NCBI GenBank assembly: GCA_900551555.1
Contig: URWC01000050.1
Span: forward strand, 1 to 11,327
Source of the DNA: an uncultured Collinsella sp.
GTDB taxonomy: Bacteria; Actinomycetota; Coriobacteriia; Coriobacteriales; Coriobacteriaceae
DNA length: 11,327 nucleotides
Reading direction: 5' to 3'
Below the pieces are notes generated by a model, which searched no databases, was not told the DNA's origin, and was given only the letters and a program-made list of their open reading frames with translations. Of the stretch, positions 1 to 5,158 are shown one piece after another. The position numbers and the translations under genes were made by a program. Numbering within the stretch: the first letter of the stretch is position 1; the number at the start of each line of letters is the position of its first letter.

Positions 1-363
1 CGCGCCGATGGCCAGCGCGTCGTCGGGGCACGAAAGCTCAACCTCAAAAACGCGCTCGTCGTGCTCGCTTACGCGCGTGCGGCCGCACGAGATGCTGCCG
101 GCAAGCCCGGTCTCGTTCATGAGCTCAACCGTCACGTGCTCCAGCAGGTGGCAGAGCTCGGTCTGGCCCATGCAGTCCTGGAACTCGCGACCGGAATCAC
201 CCAGGCACAGGTGCTTAGCAATCGCCGGCACCAGGTAATACACGCGCGCCGTGGCCTCGATATCCTCCGAGGTCATGAGCGGCATGCCGGGGTTCACCAG
301 CACATGCGCGCAGATCTTGTCCTCGCTGACGGTGACCTTAAGGATGTTGAACAGGCCTGCCAT
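1..363 (-). CDS. Cyanophycin synthetase N-terminal-domain-like protein, 3' end outside window
   Basis: An open minus-strand frame starts at ATG 363-361 and runs off the left edge, giving 121 visible residues. A Shine-Dalgarno sequence, GGGGAG at 373-368, lies 4 nt upstream. Residues about 44-112 follow the pattern of the N-terminal domain of cyanophycin synthetase (CphA): a VPAIAKHLC stretch, then LLEHVTVELMNETGLAG, then GRTR and an acidic beta strand (VFEVEL). CphA proteins have LPSLVEHRC, then EHVALELQ..AG, then GRTR at matching spacing. In CphA this domain precedes ATP-grasp and Mur-ligase modules that polymerise Asp and Arg. Here the start does not match the longer CphA leader, so a small stand-alone protein is likely, but the missing 3' part could still hold catalytic domains. 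It is the downstream gene of a probable operon with the CBS-domain protein, 24 bp away. Similarity was judged by eye; the biochemical role is unknown. Confidence 0.65.
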   Translation of the reverse strand, partial: MAGLFNILKVTVSEDKICAHVLVNPGMPLMTSEDIEATARVYYLVPAIAKHLCLGDSGREFQDCMGQTELCHLLEHVTVELMNETGLAGSISCGRTRVSEHDERVFEVELSCPDDALAIGA

Positions 364-387
364 AACTCTCCCCTACTCTTCCTTGCC

Positions 388-1761
388 CTACTCGTCGCCA
401 TCGTGCGGATCCACAGAGCCCGCACCCGACGCCGCCGGCTTCTCTGCCGAAGACTCGGAATCCTTCTTATCGGTTTCGGCCGGAGCGATCACGCGAATGA
501 GCGAGATGCGCTGGCCACGCATCGACTGCACTTTAAACTTGTACCCCGCGACCTCAAACACCTCTCCGATGTCGGGCACCGAGTCGCAAAGCTCCAAAAT
601 CCAGCCGGCGATGGTCTCATAATCATCGCTTTCCTCGAGCGGCCAACCAAGCTCAATCGCGTCATCGCACGAAAAACGCCCATCAACGAGCCACTCGCGG
701 CGCGAAAGGCGCGTGAGATACTTGTTGTCGGGGTCGAACTCGTCCTCGATCTCGCCGACGATCTCCTCGACGATGTCCTCGATGGTGATAATGCCGGCCG
801 TACCGCCGTACTCGTCCACGACCACCACGATCTGGTCGTGCGAGGTCTGCATCTCGGACAGCAGAGGCAGGATGTCCTTGGTGTCGGGCACAAAGGTGGC
901 GTCGCGCAAAAAACCGGCGATGGGCTGGTCGCCCTTGCCGTCGAGCGCGGGCTGAATCAGGTCCTTGATGTGCGCAATGCCGGCGACGTTGTCGGGATCC
1001 TCGTGATAAACGGGGATGCGGCTAAAGCCGGTCTGGCGCATGGTGGACAGCACGTCGGCGACCGTCTCGTCGTCCTCGCACATGGTGGTGTCCACGCGCG
1101 GCACCATGACCTCGCGGGCAACGGTGTCGCCCAGGTCGAAGATCTCGTGGATCATGCGCTTTTCCTCGTCGAGCAGGTCGTCCTGCTCCGAGACCATGTA
1201 CTTGATCTCTTCTTCCGAGACGTTCTGGCGGTCGTCTGCACTCTTGATGCGCAGGATGCGGGCCAGGCCATCGGAGCAAGCGCCAGTCAGCCACACGAGC
1301 GGACGGGCGATCTTCTGGAACACGGAAAGCGGTCCCACGACCTGCTTGGATACGCCCTCGGCATTGGCCAGACCAATGCGCTTGGGCACAAGCTCGCCAA
1401 TCACGATGGACACGAAGGCGACCGCGACGGTGATGATGACCGGCGCCAGGCCGCGTGCGATGGCGGAGAGCGGCGCGATGCCAAAGCTCATGAGCCACGT
1501 GGCGAGCGGGTCGGACAGACTCGTCGAGGCGACGGCGGACGAGGCGAAGCCCACGAGCGTGATGGCAACCTGGATGGTGGCGAGCAGCTGGTCGGAGTCG
1601 GCAGCCAGCTTAATGGCACGCTCGGCGCGCTTGTCGCCTTCCTCGGCCTCGTGCTCCAGCACGGCGCGCTTGGCCGTGGTGAGCGCCATCTCGGACATAG
1701 AGAAGTAGCCGTTGATGAGGGTCAAAACGAGGGTGGTGATAAGGGAGATGGTTATGTCCAT
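388..1761 (-). CDS. CNNM/CBS/CorC-family membrane protein (hemolysin C-like)
   Basis: The 457-residue protein has the standard architecture of the TlyC/CorC/YfjD family. Residues 1-200 form a CNNM (DUF21) membrane domain, with hydrophobic segments near 5-20, 58-80 and 98-125 and the family motif GELVPKR at 122-128. Two CBS domains follow: about 217-275, opening with REVMVPRVD, and about 285-340, with VVVDEYGGTAGIITIEDIVEEIVGEI. A CorC_HlyC C-terminal domain spans about 350-427. Relatives act in Mg2+/Co2+ tolerance or efflux or in membrane homeostasis; the substrate is not shown here, and 'hemolysin' is a historical label. The last 30 residues form a polar acidic tail outside the domains. A GGAGG at 1781-1777 lies 15 nt before the ATG, unusually far, but no in-frame alternative start lies between them. 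It precedes the CphA-N-like gene by 24 bp, so co-transcription is likely. Confidence 0.93.
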   Translation of the reverse strand: MDITISLITTLVLTLINGYFSMSEMALTTAKRAVLEHEAEEGDKRAERAIKLAADSDQLLATIQVAITLVGFASSAVASTSLSDPLATWLMSFGIAPLSAIARGLAPVIITVAVAFVSIVIGELVPKRIGLANAEGVSKQVVGPLSVFQKIARPLVWLTGACSDGLARILRIKSADDRQNVSEEEIKYMVSEQDDLLDEEKRMIHEIFDLGDTVAREVMVPRVDTTMCEDDETVADVLSTMRQTGFSRIPVYHEDPDNVAGIAHIKDLIQPALDGKGDQPIAGFLRDATFVPDTKDILPLLSEMQTSHDQIVVVVDEYGGTAGIITIEDIVEEIVGEIEDEFDPDNKYLTRLSRREWLVDGRFSCDDAIELGWPLEESDDYETIAGWILELCDSVPDIGEVFEVAGYKFKVQSMRGQRISLIRVIAPAETDKKDSESSAEKPAASGAGSVDPHDGDE

Positions 1762-1871
1762 CGGGAGTTTCTCGAACCTCCAAGATTCGGGACGTCAGGT
1801 TAAAACGTTGATGGCGGATACGGCAATTGCACCGGCGCCCAAACGAGAACGCGGGCGCGCAGGCGTGGTCG

Positions 1872-2555
1872 CTAGATTACGAAGAGGATCACCGCCATGA
1901 ACTGGAAGATGCTGCCGGCGAGCACCCACAGGTGAAACACGCTGTGCAGATAGCGCACGTTTTTGGCGATATAGAACGGCACGCCCGCGGTGTAGCACAC
2001 GCCGCCGACGGCGAGCAGGGCAAGTGCCACGGGGTTGAGCAGCGCAACAAGTTCGGGCAGCTTAAAGACAACGAGCCAGCCCATCAGCAGGTAGACCAGG
2101 CCGCTTACCCAATGCGGCTGGCGCTCGCGTAGGAAGCACTCGAGGGCGATGCCGATGATGGCGATGGCCCATACGGCAAAGAACAGCACAGCGCCGCCGT
2201 CGTTTGCGAGCGTGATGAGGCAAAACGGCGTATAGCTGCCGGCTATGAGCAGGTAGATGCAGCTGTGGTCGATGATGCGAAACACGCGCTTGGCGCGCGC
2301 GGGCTGAATCGCGTGGTAGAGCGTGGAGGCTAGGTATTCGAGGATAATGCTGACACCATAGACAATCGCCGCGGCCATATGGGCCGGGCCTCCGCCGCGC
2401 AGGGCGGCGAATACGATCAGGAGCACCAGGCCCGCGATACCCAGCAGGCAGCCGACACCATGGGTGACGGAGTTCATGATCTCCTCGCCCACTGTGTAGT
2501 GTGGAACGGCCGCGGTCTTGGGTCGCGGCTTAGAACTGTCGCTCGAATCGGACAT
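1872..2555 (-). CDS. trhA: Hemolysin III / TrhA (PAQR-family) membrane protein
   Basis: The product has 227 residues from ATG 2555-2553, with about seven membrane segments and the hemolysin III/PAQR signatures: EEIMNSVTHGVG (24-35), STLYHA (77-82), IDHSCIYLLIAGSYTPF (95-111) and, near the C-terminus, GGVCYTAGVPFY with HSVFH (204-208). The conserved His and Asp residues (His81, Asp96, His97, His204, His208) are those expected to hold a metal ion at the membrane face. Bacterial relatives affect membrane energetics and lipid homeostasis; the haemolysin name comes from one heterologous assay. The frame extends six codons to a TTG at 2573, but that TTG runs into the GGAGG at 2571-2567, so the ATG is preferred. 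Length and motif content are complete. It is divergent from the hydrolase gene and has its own promoter; the 110-bp gap to the CorC-like gene leaves co-transcription open. Confidence 0.93.
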   Translation of the reverse strand: MSDSSDSSKPRPKTAAVPHYTVGEEIMNSVTHGVGCLLGIAGLVLLIVFAALRGGGPAHMAAAIVYGVSIILEYLASTLYHAIQPARAKRVFRIIDHSCIYLLIAGSYTPFCLITLANDGGAVLFFAVWAIAIIGIALECFLRERQPHWVSGLVYLLMGWLVVFKLPELVALLNPVALALLAVGGVCYTAGVPFYIAKNVRYLHSVFHLWVLAGSIFQFMAVILFVI

Positions 2556-2566
2556 GCCGGTTACAT

Positions 2567-2571
2567 CCTCC
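2567..2571 (-). promoter_or_regulatory. Ribosome binding site of the hemolysin III gene (decides the start)
   Basis: GGAGG lies 11 nt before the ATG at 2555. The only other start in frame, TTG at 2573-2571, shares its last base with this motif and has no motif of its own, so the shorter protein is the better model. Confidence 0.6.
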
Positions 2572-2590
2572 AACGTAAAGAGTTCTCAAC

Positions 2591-2620
2591 ACTATATCAA
2601 AGCGTCTAGGTACGTGCGAA
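2591..2620 (-). promoter_or_regulatory. Predicted sigma-70-type promoter for hemolysin III
   Basis: On the minus strand, TTCGCA (2620-2615) is a candidate -35 and TATAGT (2596-2591, five of six consensus bases) a candidate -10, with an 18-bp spacer. They sit about 20 bp upstream of the ribosome binding site. The -35 lies inside an imperfect palindrome, GTGC-gaaattt-GCAC (2614-2628), which could bind a regulator. Prediction is by eye. Confidence 0.45.
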
Positions 2621-2662
2621 ATTTGCACCATACGTGACTCTTTGTTTACCCATTCTTTGCCT

Positions 2663-2676
2663 GTTGACGCATCAAC
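2663..2676. promoter_or_regulatory. Candidate operator, copy 1 (GTTGA-CGCA-TCAAC)
   Basis: A 14-bp perfect inverted repeat with 5-bp arms and a 4-bp centre. It covers the -35 hexamer of the plus-strand hydrolase promoter. It matches a second site at 2708-2721 in 11 of 14 positions, and all three differences are C-to-T transitions. The pair looks like binding sites for a dimeric repressor, but no regulator gene is present in the window. Confidence 0.5.
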
Positions 2677-2692
2677 GGCGAACGTCCATAAT
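2665..2692 (+). promoter_or_regulatory. Predicted sigma-70-type promoter of the hydrolase gene
   Basis: TTGACG (2665-2670, five of six) and CATAAT (2687-2692, five of six) are separated by 16 bp. Transcription would begin near 2699, leaving a leader of about 42 nt that contains operator copy 2. A ribosome binding site, AGGAG (2729-2733), follows 8 nt before the ATG. This is the clearest promoter in the window. Confidence 0.65.
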
Positions 2693-2707
2693 GCGCTTGC
2701 ATTAAAT

Positions 2708-2721
2708 GTTGATGTATTAAC
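2708..2721. promoter_or_regulatory. Candidate operator, copy 2 (GTTGA-TGTA-TTAAC)
   Basis: This near-palindrome matches the site at 2663-2676, with centres 45 bp apart, roughly four helical turns. It sits just downstream of the predicted transcription start of the hydrolase gene. It overlaps a second small inverted repeat, GATGT-ATTA-ACATC (2711-2724). Two like sites, one over the -35 and one after the start, are typical of repression, possibly with looping. Confidence 0.45.
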
Positions 2722-2741
2722 ATCTTATAGGAGAATACCGC

Positions 2742-3707
2742 ATGGCTCAAAACGCACGTTCCCATCGAAAGCTCAAGATAGCCGGCATCGTTGCACTGGT
2801 GGTTGTCGTTGCGCTGCTCGGATTTGCCGGCAACTTTTTGTTTGACTTCGCGCTGAATCCCCGCGCGCCATACACCATGAAGATGATGCAGGATAGCAAG
2901 AACGACAAAGAAGGTGAGCAGCCGGATGCCGAGGATACCGAGGCGCGGGCATGGTTTAAAGAGAATCGCGAGAGCAGCAACCTCACCGCGGACGACGGGA
3001 CCGAGCTTGCCGCCTGGTATTTTGCTGCGTCGGAGAGCGCACACGACTACGCCGTCTGCCTGCATGGATATACCAACGAGCCCATCGGCATGGCTCGATA
3101 CGTCAAGCGATTCCACGACCGCGGCATGAACGTACTCGCACCCGCCGCCCGCGCCCACGAGCGCTCCGGCGGCGACTATATCGGCATGGGCTGGCCCGAG
3201 CGCCTCGATGTCGTTGCATGGATTGGACGGATCGTTGCAGCCGACCCCGAGGCGCGCATTCTTGTCTTTGGCGAGTCGATGGGTGCGGCAACCGCCATGA
3301 ACGTCGCGGGGGAATCTCTGCCCGCAAACGTGAAGTGCATTATCGAGGACTGCGGCTATACGAGTGTTTGGGACGAGTTTTCTCTGCAGCTCAAGGACGT
3401 GTTCGGCCTGCCCAGCTTTCCCTTGCTCGATGTAGCAAACTTGGTGTGCAACGTGCGCGCGGGCTACGACTTTCATAAGGCGAGCAGTGTGGAGCAACTC
3501 AAACACGCGACGGTTCCCATGCTGTTTATCCACGGCGACCAGGACACCTTTGTGCCGTACGACATGCTCGACCAAAACTACGACGCATGCGCCAGCAAGG
3601 TCAAGCAAAAGCTCACCATCCATGGTGCCACCCACGCCAAGAGCGCGCAGGTCGACCCCGAGCTCTACTGGAATACGGTCGACGACTTCCTCGACGAGTA
3701 TTTTTAG
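2742..3707 (+). CDS. Membrane-anchored alpha/beta hydrolase (serine hydrolase)
   Basis: The 321-residue protein begins with a basic stretch and one hydrophobic helix (about 12-36) that looks like an uncleaved signal anchor, so the catalytic domain is probably extracytoplasmic. An alpha/beta hydrolase fold follows. The oxyanion HG motif is LHGYT at 107-111, the nucleophile elbow is GESMG with Ser179, the acid is Asp268 in GDQDTF and the base is His298 in GATH, so the triad is complete and in order. Length and anchor resemble Bacillus YqkD and BEM46-like hydrolases, which act on unidentified ester or acyl substrates. The ATG has AGGAG 8 nt upstream. It is the only plus-strand gene here, divergent from hemolysin III and convergent with the DUF362 gene. 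A strong promoter with two operator-like sites suggests it is switched rather than constitutive. The substrate cannot be read from the sequence. Confidence 0.9.
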   Translation: MAQNARSHRKLKIAGIVALVVVVALLGFAGNFLFDFALNPRAPYTMKMMQDSKNDKEGEQPDAEDTEARAWFKENRESSNLTADDGTELAAWYFAASESAHDYAVCLHGYTNEPIGMARYVKRFHDRGMNVLAPAARAHERSGGDYIGMGWPERLDVVAWIGRIVAADPEARILVFGESMGAATAMNVAGESLPANVKCIIEDCGYTSVWDEFSLQLKDVFGLPSFPLLDVANLVCNVRAGYDFHKASSVEQLKHATVPMLFIHGDQDTFVPYDMLDQNYDACASKVKQKLTIHGATHAKSAQVDPELYWNTVDDFLDEYF

Positions 3708-3753
3708 GCAAATAGTACGGTTTACTGGTCTATCTGACCCCCTAGCACTTCCG

Positions 3754-3792
3754 AAAAGCCGCCCGTGGGCACTGTGCTCACGGGCGGCTTTT
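3754..3792. terminator. Bidirectional intrinsic terminator
   Basis: A perfect 14-bp inverted repeat, AAAAGCCGCCCGTG (3754-3767) and CACGGGCGGCTTTT (3779-3792), encloses an 11-nt loop. The GC stem runs into four T residues on either strand. It sits between the stops of the convergent hydrolase (47 bp away) and DUF362 gene (48 bp away), so one hairpin serves both. Confidence 0.88.
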
Positions 3793-3840
3793 ACTAACAG
3801 TTGTGCTACAAAGGCGCTTGTTTTGTCTAATAGCTAGGTG

Positions 3841-5046
3841 CTACTTGACCTCGATGAGCTCATACTCGCTCGTGCCCAGGCCGATCTTCTCGGCATGCGC
3901 GATGCACACGCGCCAGTCGGTGTCGGGATGCGTAATGCAGAAGGGGTCGTGCGCCTGCTCGCCCTCCAGATGCTCGTGGTTATGCTCCATCTTGGCCGCG
4001 CTATCGGTGAGCTCGGTGTTGGGCAGCGGCTCAGACGCCATGACGGCGTCGGCGCAGGCCTGGTCGATGGCGACCGGGTCGAAGCTCGCGAACATGCCGA
4101 TATCGTTGACGATAGGCGTATCGTTTTCGGGATGGCAGTCGCAGTTGGGACTGATGTCCATGGCAAGCGAGATGTGGAAGCTCGGGCGGCCGTCGACGAC
4201 GGCCTTGGTGTACTCGGCGATCTTGCAGTTGAGCACGTCGGCCGCGGCCTCATAACCGGGCTTGATGCAGTCCTGGTTGCATGCCGCAATGCAGCGTCCG
4301 CAGCCCACGCAGCGATCGTGGTCGATGGCAGCCACGTGCACCGTGCGAGTAGCGCCGCTGGCAAGCTCGCGCTCGCGGGTGCCGTCGAACGAGATAGCGT
4401 TGTGCGCGCAGATCTTTTCGCAGGCATGGCAGCCAACGCAGTGCTCGGTCGCGACGTTCGGCTTGCCGGCGGCATGCTGCTCCATCTTGCCGGCACGGCT
4501 GCCGCCTCCCATGCCCAGGTTCTTCATGGCGCCGCCAAAACCGGCCTGCTCATGGCCCTTAAAGTGAGTGAGGCTGATCACAATGTCGGCATCCATGAGC
4601 GCCTGACCGATCTTGGCCTCGCGCACGTACTCGCCGCCCTCGACCGGGACGAGCGCCTCGTCGGTACCCTTGAGGCCGTCGGCGATGATGATCTGGCAAC
4701 CCGTAGCATACGGGGTAAAGCCGTTCTGGTAGGCGGTATCGATGTGCTCGAGTGCGTTTTTGCGGCTACCGACATAGAGCGTATTGCAGTCGGTGAGGAA
4801 GGGCTTGCCGCCCAGCTCCTTCACGACGTCGGCGACGGCGCGGGCGTAGTTGGGGCGCAAAAAGCTCAGGTTGCCCAGCTCGCCAAAGTGAATCTTAATG
4901 GCGACGAACTTGTTCTCGAAGTCGATCTGTTCGATACCGGCGTGACGGATGAGGCGCTTGAGCTTGTCGAGCTGGCTCTCGCGAGCATGCGTACGCAGGT
5001 TGGTGAAGTACACCTTGGCGGGTGCTGCGGGTGCAGTTGCGGTCAT
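3841..5046 (-). CDS. DUF362 domain protein with two [4Fe-4S] ferredoxin motifs
   Basis: The 401-residue protein starts with a DUF362 region (about 10-195), containing IKIHFGELGN (50-59), GLKGTDEALVP and FKGHEQAGFGGAMKNLGMG (162-180). Two ferredoxin-type motifs follow: CVGCHACEKIC (Cys203, 206, 209, 213) and CVGCGRCIAAC (Cys246, 249, 252, 256), each able to hold a [4Fe-4S] cluster. The usual proline after the fourth Cys is replaced (CA, CN). DUF362 continues after the clusters (about 285-345, including FDPVAIDQACADA). A His- and Glu-rich stretch near 353-367 (MEHNHEHLEGEQAHD) could bind metal. There is no signal peptide or membrane helix, so it is probably a cytoplasmic electron carrier; family members are mostly uncharacterised and common in anaerobes. 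GAGGGG (5060-5055) lies 8 nt before the ATG. The gene is monocistronic and ends at the shared terminator. Confidence 0.9.
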   Translation of the reverse strand: MTATAPAAPAKVYFTNLRTHARESQLDKLKRLIRHAGIEQIDFENKFVAIKIHFGELGNLSFLRPNYARAVADVVKELGGKPFLTDCNTLYVGSRKNALEHIDTAYQNGFTPYATGCQIIIADGLKGTDEALVPVEGGEYVREAKIGQALMDADIVISLTHFKGHEQAGFGGAMKNLGMGGGSRAGKMEQHAAGKPNVATEHCVGCHACEKICAHNAISFDGTRERELASGATRTVHVAAIDHDRCVGCGRCIAACNQDCIKPGYEAAADVLNCKIAEYTKAVVDGRPSFHISLAMDISPNCDCHPENDTPIVNDIGMFASFDPVAIDQACADAVMASEPLPNTELTDSAAKMEHNHEHLEGEQAHDPFCITHPDTDWRVCIAHAEKIGLGTSEYELIEVK

Positions 5047-5091
5047 AGATATATCCCCTCGGTCTATATGGCGTTACAGACATAGAGGATG

Positions 5092-5116
5092 GTACCAGTT
5101 AAAGCAGAGTTAAAGT
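5092..5116 (-). promoter_or_regulatory. Weak candidate promoter of the DUF362 gene
   Basis: On the minus strand, TTGACT (5116-5111, five of six) is a good -35. The best -10 is TACCAT, preceded by TGG (extended -10 style), 19 bp further on. The spacing is long and the -10 poor, so only the -35 is persuasive. A REP-like hairpin lies about 14 bp upstream of it. Confidence 0.3.
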
Positions 5117-5128
5117 CAAGTACGGCAC

Positions 5129-5158
5129 CTAGTCATTGGGGACGTTCTTAAATGACTA
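5129..5158 (-). repeat. REP-like hairpin repeat, copy A
   Basis: TAGTCATT (5130-5137) and AATGACTA (5151-5158) form a perfect 8-bp stem around a 13-nt loop, GGGGACGTTCTTA. Bases 5129-5156 recur without change at 8655-8682. On the minus strand a GTAG tetranucleotide begins the element, as in classical REP sequences. The element's first three minus-strand bases are the TAG stop codon of the FtsX permease. No transposase lies nearby. Confidence 0.75.

Noticed and set aside
61..1803. 580-codon open frame on the plus strand
   Set aside because: It is antisense to the CorC-like gene and the CphA-N-like gene; its product is a low-information Arg/His/Gly-rich protein, an artefact of GC-rich codon use.
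1835..1858. GCGCCC/GGGCGC hairpin downstream of hemolysin III as a terminator
   Set aside because: Six-bp stem with a 12-nt loop and no T run on the minus strand; expected by chance in GC-rich DNA.
2646..3635. 329-codon open frame on the minus strand
   Set aside because: Antisense to the alpha/beta hydrolase, which has a full catalytic triad, promoter and ribosome binding site; no recognisable domain in the antisense product.
3838..5085. 415-codon open frame on the plus strand
   Set aside because: Antisense shadow of the DUF362/ferredoxin gene.
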